DNA from: DATHTC01 sp963746805
Lineage (GTDB): Bacteria; Actinomycetota; Thermoleophilia; Gaiellales; Gaiellaceae
Direction: 5' to 3'
DNA length: 64,000 bases
NCBI GenBank assembly: GCA_963746805.1
Contig: CAVVCQ010000001.1
Coordinates: forward strand, 62,001 to 126,000
Below are positions 1-8,496 of the stretch, piece by piece. Positions within the stretch are counted from its first letter, which is position 1, and the number at the start of each line of letters is the position of its first letter. The position numbers were made by a program, and so were the translations under genes. The notes beneath the pieces were generated by a model that was given only the letters and a program-made list of their open reading frames with translations, had not been told where the DNA came from and did no database searches.

Positions 1-170
1 CGCACCCGAACCGGATCTCCGCCGGGACGTTCCACCCGGACGAGCACGGCCGTTCGCACGTCCGCTTTACCGCAGCGGTCGACCCGGCGCGGTACCCCGT
101 GCTCGCCGTCACCGCCGAGCCCGGCGACGGCGACCCGCGCGCGAACGGGGTCGAGGTGCTCCGCGACTAG
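1..170 (+). CDS. C-terminal fragment of a possible anti-sigma-K factor (RskA-like)
   Basis: The window opens inside a reading frame (codons from base 3) that ends at a TAG at 168-170. The visible 55 residues include GTFHPDEHG and LAVTAEPGDGDPRANGVEVL. The AVTAEP..GDP..NG..VL pattern resembles the end of the RskA C-terminal domain, which lies outside the membrane in anti-sigma factors that hold an ECF sigma factor. The membrane segment and sigma-binding part lie outside the window, so the assignment rests only on this tail. Confidence 0.45.
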   Translation, partial: HPNRISAGTFHPDEHGRSHVRFTAAVDPARYPVLAVTAEPGDGDPRANGVEVLRD

Positions 171-192
171 CATCGGTCGGACGGTGGTGACG

Positions 193-531
193 ATGGACGA
201 GGTCCGGGCGCTTGCCGGCACGCTGCCTCGCAGCTCCGAGGCGTTCGTCCGCGGGCGCGTCAAGTTCCGCATCGGCCGCATCGTCTGGCTCGCGTTCTCG
301 CGCGACGGGGAGACGATGGGGTTCGCGTTCCCGAAGGAGTGGCGGACCGCGCTCGTCGAGTCCGACCCGGAGAAGTTCTCGCTGCCGAGCCAGTCGGACA
401 TGCGCTACCACTGGGTGCACGTCCGCCTCGCGGCGCTCGACGCCGACGAGATGCGCGAGCTCGTCGAGGATGCCTGGGCGTTCTGCGTGCCGAAGCGCGT
501 GGTCGACGAGTACCTGGCCGCGCGACGCTGA
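193..531 (+). CDS. MmcQ/YjbR (DUF419) family protein
   Basis: A protein of 112 residues starting MDEVRALAGTLPRSSEAFVRGRVKFRIG and ending in CVPKRVVDEYLAARR. The pattern of an early helix, a VKFRIG..VWLAF strand, a glutamate/FAFPKEWR segment and an LVEDAWAF..PKRVVDEY end matches the small MmcQ/YjbR fold, sometimes called DNA-binding although its function is not established. A GTG at 184 would add three residues; I prefer the ATG at 193 because the family usually starts just before this helix. It stands alone between a partial upstream gene and a secreted protein on the same strand. Confidence 0.75.
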   Translation: MDEVRALAGTLPRSSEAFVRGRVKFRIGRIVWLAFSRDGETMGFAFPKEWRTALVESDPEKFSLPSQSDMRYHWVHVRLAALDADEMRELVEDAWAFCVPKRVVDEYLAARR

Positions 532-589
532 CGCCGAGTCCCCCGTTCGAGGGTTCCGCGACGGCGCGGGAGGCCCGACGATTCGAGAG

Positions 590-1255
590 ATGGGCCCTGC
601 TCGCCGTCGCCTCGCCACCGTGCTCCTCGCGCTCGCCGTCGCGGGCGCGCTCGCGACGGTCGCGGCCGCGAAGGACCCGCGCCGCGAGCAGGAGCGGCTG
701 ACACCGGCGGACATGGCGCTCGCGAACCGCGTCTCCGTGCGGGCCTCCGACCTCGCGCGCGGGTGGACGCAGACGGCGGTGCCGCCCGAGAACGGCTCGA
801 TGACCTGCCCCGGCTTCGACCCCGACTTCTCGCGGTTCACGATCACCGGCAAGTCGCGGACGGCGTTCTCGTCGACCGGGGGCCGTTCGGTCGTCTCGCT
901 CGTCGAGGTCTACGCCTCCCGCGCCCAGGCCGTGGGCGACTTCCGGCTCGGCGCGCAGCCGGCGCTTGCGCGCTGCCTCCGCACGACGCTCGAGGACGCC
1001 GTTCCGGCCGGTGCGAACCTCACGCTCCGCGTCCGCTCGTCGCGGATGCAGCCGCTCGGCGGCGTCGGCGAGAACGGTGCCGCCTTCCGCCTCGTGGCGT
1101 CGCTCTCGTCCGGGAGCGTCTCGCTTCCGTTGTATCTCGACGCGCTGGTCTTCCAGCGCGGCCGCACGATCACCGCGCTGCTGTTCACGAGCGCGGCGGA
1201 GCGCGTCCCCGGGCAGCTCGTGCTCGCCCGCGCGGTCGCGCGCCGCATGCGCTAG
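590..1255 (+). CDS. Secreted protein of unknown function
   Basis: A protein of 221 residues. The first 28 or so residues (MGPARRRLATVLLALAVAGALATVAAAK) form a signal peptide with an arginine-rich start, hydrophobic core and AAA cleavage region, so the product is exported. The mature part has the pattern LANRVSVRASDLARGW, a cysteine pair (MTCPGFDPDF and ARCLRTTL) and beta-strand-rich segments. It resembles actinobacterial exported proteins of about 200 residues with no known role. The longer upstream open frame in the same phase is a shadow of the preceding gene; translation from 590 gives the signal peptide directly. Confidence 0.7.
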   Translation: MGPARRRLATVLLALAVAGALATVAAAKDPRREQERLTPADMALANRVSVRASDLARGWTQTAVPPENGSMTCPGFDPDFSRFTITGKSRTAFSSTGGRSVVSLVEVYASRAQAVGDFRLGAQPALARCLRTTLEDAVPAGANLTLRVRSSRMQPLGGVGENGAAFRLVASLSSGSVSLPLYLDALVFQRGRTITALLFTSAAERVPGQLVLARAVARRMR

Positions 1256-1258
1256 CGG

Positions 1259-2842
1259 TCAGAGCCGGGGACGGTGCCGGTCGACGATCGTGTCGACAGC
1301 CAGACCTCTCGGCAGCGTCCCGTAGGCGCGCCCCCGGTCGCCGCGGAGGCGGGTGGCGACGAACGCGTCCGCGACCTCGGCCGGCGCGTGGCGGAGGAGG
1401 AGCGACGCCTGCAGCGCGGTCGCGAGCGCCTCCACCAGCCGGCGCGCGCCCGGCTCGTCAGCCTCTGCGAGCGCAGCCTCGGCGTGCGTCCGCGCCTCGG
1501 GCTCGAGCTCGGCGAGGAACGCTTCCAGTGACTCGGGCTCGCGGTCGATCGCCCGGAGGACGTCGAGCGCGATCACGTTGCCGGAGCCCTCCCAGATCGA
1601 GTTGAGCGGGCTCTCGCGGTAGAGGCGCGGCAGGTCCGACTCCTCGACGTAGCCGTTGCCGCCGAGACACTCGAGCGCCTCGGCCACGAGCGGCGGCGTC
1701 GCCTTGCACACCCAGTACTTCGCGACCGCCGTCGCCAGGCGCCGGAACGGACCGCCTTCGTCGAACGCGCGGGCGAGGCGCATAGCCGTCACGGTCGCCG
1801 CCTCCGACTCGACGCAGAGGTCGGCGAGCACGTTCGCCATCAGCGGCTGGTCCACGAGCTGCCGGCCGAACGCCGAGCGGTGCGCCGCATGGTGGGTCGC
1901 CTCCGCCACCGCGCGACGCATCAGCGCCGCCGAGCCGAGCACGCAGTCGAGCCGCGTCTGCACGACCATCTCGAGGATCGTGGGGACGCCGCGGCCTTCC
2001 TCGCCGACGAGCACGGCCGACGCGTCCTCGAGTGCGATCTCGGCGGATGCGTTGGAGCGGTTCCCGAGCTTGTCCTTCAGCCGCTCGAGGCGGATGCCGT
2101 TCCGCTCGCCGTCCTCGGTCACGCGCGGGACGAGGAAGCACGAGAGCCCGTCCGGCGCCTGCGCGAGGACGAGGAACGCGTCGCTCATGGGCGCCGAGCA
2201 GAACCACTTGTGGCCGTCGAGTGTCCACCCGTCGCCGTCGGGCCGGGCGCGGGTCGTGTTGGCGCGGACGTCGGAGCCGCCCTGCCGCTCGGTCATCGCC
2301 ATCCCGCACAGGGCGCCGGCCTTCGTCGACACGGGCCGTAGCCCTGGGTCGTAGGCGAGCGAGGTGAGCCGCGGCTCCCACTCGGCCGCGAGCGCCGGCC
2401 CGGCCCGGAGCGCCGGAACTGCGGCGGCGGTCATCGAGAGCGGGCAGCCGACTCCGGCCTCGACCTGCGAGAGCGTGACGAAGAGGGCGGCCCGCGCCAC
2501 GTGCGCGCCCGGCCCGGGCTCACGCCACGGCAGCGCGTGGAGCCCGTGCGCCACCCCGAGCTCGAGCAGCCGGTGCCACGCGGGGTGGAACTCCACCTCG
2601 TCGATCCGGTTGCCGAAGCGGTCGTGCGTGCGGAGCACCGGCGGGTGCTCGTTCGCGAGCCGGCCCCACTCGAGCGGCTCGCCGCCGAGCAGCCGGCCGA
2701 CCTCGCGGGCCTGCTGCTCCCATGGGCCTCCGCCCTCGCGCTCGAGCGCCTCGACGAGCGGCCGGTTCTCCGAGAACAGGTCGTACCCCTCGAGCGGCGG
2801 CGGCTGGTTCTCGCCCGCGCCGGGCCTCACGCGGAGCGCCAT
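1259..2842 (-). CDS. AidB-like acyl-CoA dehydrogenase
   Basis: A protein of 527 residues, the usual length of the AidB/isovaleryl-CoA-dehydrogenase-like branch and longer than ordinary acyl-CoA dehydrogenases (about 380). Diagnostic segments are MAMTERQGGSDVRAN (flavin/substrate region), WTLDGHKWFCSAPMSDAF, and LYRESPLNSIWEGSGNV near residue 430, which is characteristic of AidB relatives. The fold is FAD-bound; AidB in E. coli belongs to the adaptive response to alkylation and binds DNA, but its physiological substrate is unclear, so a role in DNA protection or in acyl-CoA oxidation are both possible. The start at 2842 (MALRVRPG) is preferred over an upstream in-frame start that would run into the divergent cytochrome promoter region. 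A perfect palindrome at 2845-2857 lies just upstream. Confidence 0.85.
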   Translation of the reverse strand: MALRVRPGAGENQPPPLEGYDLFSENRPLVEALEREGGGPWEQQAREVGRLLGGEPLEWGRLANEHPPVLRTHDRFGNRIDEVEFHPAWHRLLELGVAHGLHALPWREPGPGAHVARAALFVTLSQVEAGVGCPLSMTAAAVPALRAGPALAAEWEPRLTSLAYDPGLRPVSTKAGALCGMAMTERQGGSDVRANTTRARPDGDGWTLDGHKWFCSAPMSDAFLVLAQAPDGLSCFLVPRVTEDGERNGIRLERLKDKLGNRSNASAEIALEDASAVLVGEEGRGVPTILEMVVQTRLDCVLGSAALMRRAVAEATHHAAHRSAFGRQLVDQPLMANVLADLCVESEAATVTAMRLARAFDEGGPFRRLATAVAKYWVCKATPPLVAEALECLGGNGYVEESDLPRLYRESPLNSIWEGSGNVIALDVLRAIDREPESLEAFLAELEPEARTHAEAALAEADEPGARRLVEALATALQASLLLRHAPAEVADAFVATRLRGDRGRAYGTLPRGLAVDTIVDRHRPRL

Positions 2843-2900
2843 GACGCGATTATCGCGCTCCCCGGGAGCCGCCCGGCGCGATGCGATAGGTTCCGCAGCC

Positions 2901-3467
2901 GTGTCCGTCCTCGCGCTCACCGGCGGTCAGAAGGCCGGGATCCTCACGGTCGCGCTCGTCTTCATCGCGTTCGCGCTGCTCTCGGCCTTTGTCCTGCCGC
3001 GGCGCAATCCGAACTTCCCCGGACGGCACGTCGTCCTGTTCTCGCTCGTCAGCGTCGGCCTGTTCGTGGCGATGCTGAGCGCGATGGCCGTCTTCGCGAA
3101 GGAGGACGAGGAGGAGGCGCACGAGGCCGTCGCCACGGAGTTCGAGACGGGCCAGGGAGCGACCGAGCCCACGCCGACCGACACCGCCGGCGGCGAGACC
3201 CAGCCGCCGGCCCCGGCCGAGGGGGATGCCGCGGCCGGTGAGGCCGTGTTCGCCTCCAGCGGGTGCGGCAGCTGCCACACGCTGTCGGCCGCCGGCGCCA
3301 CCGGGACGATCGGCCCGAACCTCGACGAGGCCAAGCCGAGCCACGACCTCGTCGTCGAGCGCGTCACCAACGGCGCCAGCCCCATGCCGTCGTTCAAGGA
3401 CTCGCTCTCGGAGGAGCAGATCCAGGACGTGGCCGCGTACGTCGTCGCCTCGACGTCCGGCTCCTAG
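2901..3467 (+). CDS. Membrane-anchored c-type cytochrome
   Basis: A protein of 188 residues from a GTG start. It has two hydrophobic segments near the N-terminus (about residues 10-30 and 45-65), then an acidic and proline-rich linker (PTPTDTAGGETQPPAPAEG) and a C-terminal cytochrome c domain with the haem-binding CGSCH motif (about residue 117) and a distal methionine in SPMPSFKDSLSEEQIQDVAAYV. It is therefore a monohaem cytochrome c anchored in the membrane with the haem domain outside, like small electron carriers near terminal oxidases. No oxidase genes are nearby. Its TAG overlaps the stop of the convergent aldo/keto reductase. Confidence 0.85.
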   Translation: MSVLALTGGQKAGILTVALVFIAFALLSAFVLPRRNPNFPGRHVVLFSLVSVGLFVAMLSAMAVFAKEDEEEAHEAVATEFETGQGATEPTPTDTAGGETQPPAPAEGDAAAGEAVFASSGCGSCHTLSAAGATGTIGPNLDEAKPSHDLVVERVTNGASPMPSFKDSLSEEQIQDVAAYVVASTSGS

Positions 3468-4366
3468 GCGAACAGGCTCGCCAGCCCCGCGCGTTCGTCC
3501 GGCTCGAGCGGGAGCTCGAGCGCCCGCAGCGCCGGCTCGAGGTGCTCCGGCCGCCGTGGGCCGAGCACGACGGCGTCGACCCGCGGGTCGGCGAGCAGCC
3601 ACGCGAAGGCCAGGGTCGCGCGATCGACGCCGCGCGCCTCCGCCTCGGCGCCGAAGCGGTCGAGGGCGTCGTGGACGCGATCGGCCTCGAGGTGCCGGTA
3701 GGGCTCCGGCCGCAGCGTCATCCGCGATCCCTGGGGTGCCGCCTCGTCGCGGCGGTACTTCCCGGTCAGCCAGCCACCGGCGAGCGGGCCGAATGCCTGG
3801 AAGCGGACGGGCAGGTCGAGGATCGGCTCGGCGTCCCGGTCGAGGAGCGAGTACGAGTTCTGCACGGCCGCGACCGGCGCGAGCTCGAGCGCGCGGCGCG
3901 TCTCCTCCGCGTCGACGTTCGAGAGACCGAATGCGGCGACGAGCCCTTCGCCCTGGAGTTCCGCGAGCGCGCCGAGCGTGTCGTCGAGCGGCGTGTCCGG
4001 ATCCGGCTCGTGCGTGAGGTACAGGTCGACCCGCTCGACGCCGAGCCGGTCGAGGCTGCCCTCGAGCTGGCGCCGGATCCGCGCGGGTGCGAGGCCGCGG
4101 TCGGCGGGATCGCCGACGACGGAGTGGAACACCTTCGTCGTCAGTGCGGGCCGGACGCCGCGGTCGCGCATCCACTCGCCGATCCAGGTCTCGCTGCGGC
4201 CGCCGCCGTACGCGTCGGCGGTGTCGAAGTTGCGAATGCCGGCCTCCCAGGCCGCGTCCATGAGGGCGAAGGCCTCGTCGCGCGTCTCGCCCTGGCCGAA
4301 GAACGCCGGGGCGGAGCCGATGCCGCCGAAGTTGCCGCAGCCGAGCACGAGCCGCGACGTCTCCAC
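3464..4366 (-). CDS. Aldo/keto reductase
   Basis: A protein of 300 residues, normal for NADPH-dependent aldo/keto reductases with a TIM barrel. It opens METSRLVLGCGNFGG and contains FDTADAYGGGRSETWIGEW (catalytic Asp and Tyr), TTKVFHSVVGD (Lys position), VDLYLTHEPDPDTPLDDTL (His position) and a cofactor-binding tail with VLGPRRPEHLEPAL. It reduces aldehydes or ketones in the cytoplasm; the natural substrate cannot be read from sequence. It is convergent with, and overlaps by three bases, the cytochrome gene. Confidence 0.85.
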   Translation of the reverse strand: METSRLVLGCGNFGGIGSAPAFFGQGETRDEAFALMDAAWEAGIRNFDTADAYGGGRSETWIGEWMRDRGVRPALTTKVFHSVVGDPADRGLAPARIRRQLEGSLDRLGVERVDLYLTHEPDPDTPLDDTLGALAELQGEGLVAAFGLSNVDAEETRRALELAPVAAVQNSYSLLDRDAEPILDLPVRFQAFGPLAGGWLTGKYRRDEAAPQGSRMTLRPEPYRHLEADRVHDALDRFGAEAEARGVDRATLAFAWLLADPRVDAVVLGPRRPEHLEPALRALELPLEPDERAGLASLFA

Positions 4367-4398
4367 GCCGCGACCCTACCGCTACGCTTCGCCCGCCC

Positions 4399-4487
4399 GG
4401 AGAGGTGTCCGAGCGGCCGAAGGAGCGCGACTGGAAATCGCGTACGGGCTGAAAGGTCCGTCGCGGGTTCAAATCCCGCCCTCTCCG
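4399..4487 (+). tRNA. tRNA-Ser (GGA)
   Basis: An 89-nt class II tRNA. The acceptor stem GGAGAGG (4399-4405) pairs with CCTCTCC (4480-4486), with G as discriminator base. The anticodon loop CTGGAAA gives anticodon GGA. There is a long variable arm (about ACGGGCTGAAAGGTCCGT) as expected for serine tRNA, and a T-loop of the GGTTCAAATCC type. The 3' CCA is not encoded. A strong hairpin follows at 4491. Confidence 0.95.
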
Positions 4488-4490
4488 TTC

Positions 4491-4520
4491 CGCTCGGGGG
4501 ATCCGGCGATCCCCCGAGCG
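4491..4520 (+). terminator. Hairpin terminator after tRNA-Ser(GGA)
   Basis: A perfect 13-bp inverted repeat (CGCTCGGGGGATC, loop CGGC, then the complement) starts three bases after the tRNA. No U-tract follows, as is common for the hairpins in this genome. It also lies just past the stop of the convergent kinase gene and can serve both strands. Confidence 0.7.
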
Positions 4521-4522
4521 TC

Positions 4523-6382
4523 CTACGCGGCGATCCGGTAGCCGAGCGGCGCGAGCGAGCGGAAGGCATCCCGGAACGCCGCCTCGGCACGCTCGACCGC
4601 GAGCGACGCGCGCGCCCAGGTCCCGGAGTTGTTCCGGCGTGCCGCGAACGCGAGGCCGTCGAAGGCAGCGGCGGCCCGCTGGAGCGAGAGGAGCATCGCG
4701 CGATGGGCCGGACGCTCGGCGAGCCCCGGCGGCACCTCGGCCAGAGCAGCAGCCGTCCCGCGGTAGGTAGCCGCCAGTCGCCGGGCCGCCTCGGCCTGGC
4801 CGGCGGGCCGGCGCGCGGAGGCGAGTGCGTCGCGGCCCGTCGATCGGGCGCGGTCGAGGCGGACGAGGGCGCGACGCACGGCGGCGCCGTAGCGCTCGGT
4901 CGGTCCCAGTGCCTGCGGCTGCGCGCCGCGGAGGCGCAGGGTGGTGGCGACGCTCTCGCAGCGGGCGAGCGCGCTCGGGCCGACGAGCGGCCCGAGGCAG
5001 ACGATCGTCGCGACGCCCCGGCTCGTGGGCACGGCGTAGAGCGTCATCCGCGCGCCCGCCGTGCGGTGCGGGACGTTGCGGTAGCGGAGCGCGTCGTAGC
5101 GCCCGAGGCGCACCACCTCGCCGCGCGGCTCTCCCTCCAGGAGCCGCTCGAAGGCGGCCGGCAGCAGCGCCGCTCCCTCGGCGGCGCCGGCGATGCCCGC
5201 GCGCACCTGGCCCGGCTCGTCCTGAGTGGTCGACGCGAGGGCCACGGGGTCGCTCAACGAGAGCCCGGGAACGGCAGGCGCGGAGGCGAGCGGGCGCCAG
5301 GCGTCGTCGAACGAGAGCGTCAGGGGACCCGCGGCGGCGACGTTCCCGGGCCGGGGCGCCTGCCCGTCCCCCTCATGCCCGAGGACGAAGCCGAGGATCG
5401 CGGCCAGCGGTACCAGCGCGGCGAGGAGCGGCAGCAGCCAGCGAGGCAGCGCCCGCGGCGGCGCCTCGACCTGCACGACCGGCGCGCGGCGGAGCACCGT
5501 CGGGTCGGCGATCGTCTCCGAGAAGCGCCCGCGCCCGTTCGACTCCGGAGCCTGCGGCGCCGCGTCGGCCGACTGCGCGAGCGCCGACCGGGCGGCCGCG
5601 ACGAGTGCGCCGACCGACTCGAAGCGGTCCTCCGGGTCCTTCGCGAGCCCGCGGGCGAGCACTCCGTCCAGGGCCGCGGGCAGCTCCGGACGCCGCTCGC
5701 CGACACGCGGGGGCGCCTCGCTCAGGTGCGCGAAGAGCAGCGCCGCCTCCGTATCCCGCGGGAAGGGCACCTCGCCGGTCAGGCACTCGTAGAGAACCAC
5801 GGCGAACGCGTACTGATCGGTTCGCGGCCCGAGCTGCTTGCCCTGGATCTGCTCGGGCGAGACGTAGTCCAGCGTGCCGAGGTACTGACCCGTCCCGGAC
5901 GCGCTGCCCTGGGTGCGGCGGCTGAGCCCGAAGTCGGCGAGGTAGGCGGTGCCGTCCTCGTCGACGAGGACGTTCTGCGGCTTCACGTCACGGTGGATCA
6001 ACCCCGCCTCATGGGCCGAGTCGAGCGCGCCGGCGACTTGCTCGAGCGCGTCGAGGACGCCGTCCGGCTCGAGCCCGTCCGCGACGAGCCGCCGCAGGTC
6101 GGAGCCGCGGACGAGCTTCATCGCGAGGTAGAGCCCGTCGTCCGACTCCCCGGCCTCGTACACCGACACGATGTTCGGGTGGTCGAGCGCGGCCTGGAGC
6201 ATCGCCTCGCGGCGGAACCGGGAGGCGAACTCCGGGTCGGACGAGAGGTGCGGTGCGAGCACCTTCAGCGCGACCGTGCGCGCGAGCGAGAGCTGCGTCG
6301 CCTCGTACACGACGCCCATCCCGCCGCTCCCGAGGACGCCCTCGACGCGGTAGCCGGCGATCGTCTGACCCGTCGCGAGCAT
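4523..6382 (-). CDS. Transmembrane serine/threonine protein kinase
   Basis: A protein of 619 residues. Residues about 8-270 form a Hanks-type kinase: glycine loop GSGGMGVVYEA, VALK lysine, HRDVKPQN catalytic loop, DFG magnesium site and SPEQ in place of APE. A basic-proline linker leads to one membrane segment (WLLPLLAALVPLAAILGFVLG, about residue 330), then an extracellular part of about 270 residues without PASTA repeats. The start ATG overlaps the stop of the upstream beta-helix gene (TGATG), so the two are coupled. Position beside WXG100 genes and an FHA-containing EssC suggests that it phosphorylates a ligand of the EssC FHA domain; this is inference. Confidence 0.9.
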   Translation of the reverse strand: MLATGQTIAGYRVEGVLGSGGMGVVYEATQLSLARTVALKVLAPHLSSDPEFASRFRREAMLQAALDHPNIVSVYEAGESDDGLYLAMKLVRGSDLRRLVADGLEPDGVLDALEQVAGALDSAHEAGLIHRDVKPQNVLVDEDGTAYLADFGLSRRTQGSASGTGQYLGTLDYVSPEQIQGKQLGPRTDQYAFAVVLYECLTGEVPFPRDTEAALLFAHLSEAPPRVGERRPELPAALDGVLARGLAKDPEDRFESVGALVAAARSALAQSADAAPQAPESNGRGRFSETIADPTVLRRAPVVQVEAPPRALPRWLLPLLAALVPLAAILGFVLGHEGDGQAPRPGNVAAAGPLTLSFDDAWRPLASAPAVPGLSLSDPVALASTTQDEPGQVRAGIAGAAEGAALLPAAFERLLEGEPRGEVVRLGRYDALRYRNVPHRTAGARMTLYAVPTSRGVATIVCLGPLVGPSALARCESVATTLRLRGAQPQALGPTERYGAAVRRALVRLDRARSTGRDALASARRPAGQAEAARRLAATYRGTAAALAEVPPGLAERPAHRAMLLSLQRAAAAFDGLAFAARRNNSGTWARASLAVERAEAAFRDAFRSLAPLGYRIAA

Positions 6383-7800
6383 CAGCGGTAAGCGGAGCAG
6401 GGAACGCGGGACGTGGAGCCGGGCCGGACGCAAGCGTGGCTGATGCGGACGCCGGAGGGCAGGCCGGTGACGGCTACTCGCACGCTGTGGCCGACCCACC
6501 CCGGCCGCGAGGCGCGGACCTCGAGGAGCGCGCCGCGGTTCAGCCAGCGGCCGCGCAGGCGCGTCGTCCGGACCGTGCCGGACGCGCTCGCCGTGCGTCG
6601 CTCGACCGCGCCGCACCCGCGCACGCAGCGCAGCTCGACGCGTGAGCCCGACGCGAGCCGGATCACACCGAGATTGACGACCCGCACCTTGTCGGGAAGG
6701 GCCAAGAGCCGGTACTGGACGAGGAAGCGCGGGAGCATGCGCGGGCGAACACGCCGCACCGGCCGGGCCGCCTTCCGCACCGGGGCGGCCTTGCGCACCG
6801 GCGCAGCCTTGCGGGCCACGGGCCTCGGGCGGGGCGACGCGGTGACCCCTCGCGGATAGGGGCGCTTGCCGAAACAGGGCCCGCGCCGGATCCGGTAGGT
6901 CCGCGGGCGGTCGACGTAGCGAGGGCTCACGATGAGATTCCCGGTCGTCAGGTACCCCGTGCCCCTGATGTTCCCCTGGAATCCCCGCCAGAGGCAGTTC
7001 CGCGCCACGAAGTTGTCGCCGCCGGTCGGCGTGCCGTGGACGCTGAAGCGCCCGGAGTAGGAGATGATGTTGCTGGTGACGCGGTTCCCGGCGGACGAGC
7101 CGCCGAGGTAGACGCCGCTCACGTTCCCGTCGATCAGGTTGTTGCGCACCACCGAGCGCATGGCCGCCGGCGCGAGCACGATCGCGTCGCCGGTCGTGTG
7201 GTAGACGAAGTTGTTGCGGATGGTGGTGTGGTCGGCGTTCGAGACGAGGATGCCCGGGCTGTAGAGCCTCCGCGTCGTGGCCCCGGTGCAGTTGTGGATC
7301 TGGTTGCCCTCGAGCAGCGTCCAGGCGGCGCTTTCGAGCAGCACGCACGCGATGTCCCGGTTGAGGAGGAACGGGCCCGAAACCTCGCTGCGCACGAGCT
7401 GGAAGCCGTTCGCCCGGACCTCGACGATCGCCGAATCGCGGGGACGGTTGCCCTGCACCCGCAGCTGCTCGACTCGCACCGCGTCCGCGCCGCGGATCAC
7501 GAGCACGCCGCCGACCACGACGGCGCGGGGCGCGCCCTGCGTCCGAATCGTCAGCCCGGCCTTGTCGACGACCAGGCGCTCCCGGAAGGTCGACCCCGGC
7601 ACGAGGCAGCCGATCTGCCCGGAGCCGAGCGAGCGGACGAGCTGGCGGAGCGTGCGGTACGGCGCCTCGGCCGTGCCGGCGTGGCGATCGTTGCCGCGCT
7701 CGGAGGCCCAGCGCGTGCACGCGGCAGCGTCGTCGGCGAAGCCGAGGGCGGCTGCGCCCACGACGGCGGCGAGCAGGAGGGCTCTCCTACCCCTGGCCAA
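6382..7800 (-). CDS. Secreted right-handed parallel beta-helix protein
   Basis: A protein of 472 residues with a signal peptide (about residues 1-27, ending DDAAA). Residues 30-310 hold repeated strand turns such as NNFVYHTTGDAIVL, NNLIDGNVSGVYLGG and SNIISYSGRFSVHG, typical of the pectate-lyase-like beta-helix (NosD/DUF1565 type). A repetitive Ala-Lys-Pro-Arg stretch (KAAPVRKAAPVRKAARPVRR) separates it from a C-terminal beta-rich domain with cysteines. Such proteins bind or cleave polysaccharides; no catalytic site is obvious. It is coupled to the downstream kinase by a TGATG junction and overlaps the upstream small membrane gene by 14 bases. Confidence 0.8.
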   Translation of the reverse strand: MARGRRALLLAAVVGAAALGFADDAAACTRWASERGNDRHAGTAEAPYRTLRQLVRSLGSGQIGCLVPGSTFRERLVVDKAGLTIRTQGAPRAVVVGGVLVIRGADAVRVEQLRVQGNRPRDSAIVEVRANGFQLVRSEVSGPFLLNRDIACVLLESAAWTLLEGNQIHNCTGATTRRLYSPGILVSNADHTTIRNNFVYHTTGDAIVLAPAAMRSVVRNNLIDGNVSGVYLGGSSAGNRVTSNIISYSGRFSVHGTPTGGDNFVARNCLWRGFQGNIRGTGYLTTGNLIVSPRYVDRPRTYRIRRGPCFGKRPYPRGVTASPRPRPVARKAAPVRKAAPVRKAARPVRRVRPRMLPRFLVQYRLLALPDKVRVVNLGVIRLASGSRVELRCVRGCGAVERRTASASGTVRTTRLRGRWLNRGALLEVRASRPGWVGHSVRVAVTGLPSGVRISHACVRPGSTSRVPCSAYR

Positions 7801-8089
7801 CGATCACCACCGGGCGCTGGGTCCGCCGGGGCGGCCGGAGCGCGGGGATTCGCGCCGCGCCTCCGAGGCCGACGACCTCCACGCTGCGCTGCTCGGGCCG
7901 GAGGGGGATCGCCCGCGCGTCGGGCTCGGCCGGCTCGGAGGAGGCGCGGCCGACCCAGAACGCGCCCGCGAACGCGACCGCGGCGGCGACGGCCAGTGCC
8001 GCCGCGAGCGCCCGCGGCCGGGCTCCGATGCGCCGCCGGAGGCGCGCGGCGGCGCTCGTGACGGACGTTCTCCCGACAGGCCCTGTCAT
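7787..8089 (-). CDS. Small single-pass membrane protein
   Basis: A protein of 100 residues: a basic N-terminus (about residues 1-25), one hydrophobic segment (ALAAALAVAAAVAFAGAFWVG, about 27-48) and a proline/arginine-rich tail. No family recognised. It is the first gene of a three-gene minus-strand operon with the beta-helix protein and the kinase, and its start faces the plus-strand WXG100 genes across about 125 bases, which must carry both promoters. Confidence 0.65.
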   Translation of the reverse strand: MTGPVGRTSVTSAAARLRRRIGARPRALAAALAVAAAVAFAGAFWVGRASSEPAEPDARAIPLRPEQRSVEVVGLGGAARIPALRPPRRTQRPVVIVGQG

Positions 8090-8214
8090 GCGCTCGTAAA
8101 ACGTTCTTGACCGTGGTTTCGCTTTTGATGCCTCGCGACATCATCTCTTTACGAATCGGGCCACGGCGCGCGGCCCCGGTCGCCGCCGAAACGACGTGAC
8201 GAGGAGGGAATGAC

Positions 8215-8478
8215 GTGTCGACCATTGGCGCCGAAATGGGGCAGTTGCAGACGCTGGGCCAGAGCTTCACGCGCGAGAGCCAGACCGTCGCGCAGCTCAC
8301 CGCTGCGATCGGCTCGCAGGTGAACAGCACATGGTGGAAGGGTCCCGCGTCGGACCGCTTCCGCAGCGCGTGGGAGGGTGAGTTCGCGCCGACGCTGCGC
8401 CGCCTCGAGGCTGCGCTCCAGGAGGCGAGCACGGAGGTCAACCGCCGGCACAGCGCGTTGCTGCAGGCCGGCTCGTAG
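8215..8478 (+). CDS. WXG100 (ESAT-6-like) protein 1
   Basis: A protein of 87 residues made of two helices around a central turn, STWWKGPASDRFRSAWEG, which contains the W-x-G motif (WKG). This is the size and layout of WXG100 proteins, which form helical hairpin dimers and are secreted by, or help secretion through, type VII systems. The start is GTG at 8215 after a strong GAGGAGGGA ribosome site; an ATG at 8210 is out of frame. It heads a plus-strand unit with a second WXG100-like gene 18 bases downstream. Confidence 0.88.
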   Translation: MSTIGAEMGQLQTLGQSFTRESQTVAQLTAAIGSQVNSTWWKGPASDRFRSAWEGEFAPTLRRLEAALQEASTEVNRRHSALLQAGS

Positions 8479-8496
8479 GTCTTCGCCGGGGCGGCT

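Noticed and set aside
3263..6391. Plus-strand open frame of 1042 codons
   Set aside because: It is the antisense shadow of the aldo/keto reductase and kinase genes; arginine- and glycine-rich with no domain, and it crosses a tRNA.
6770..6830. Short tandem repeat (KAAPVR units) as a possible mobile repeat
   Set aside because: It is a coding repeat in the linker of the beta-helix protein, not an independent element.
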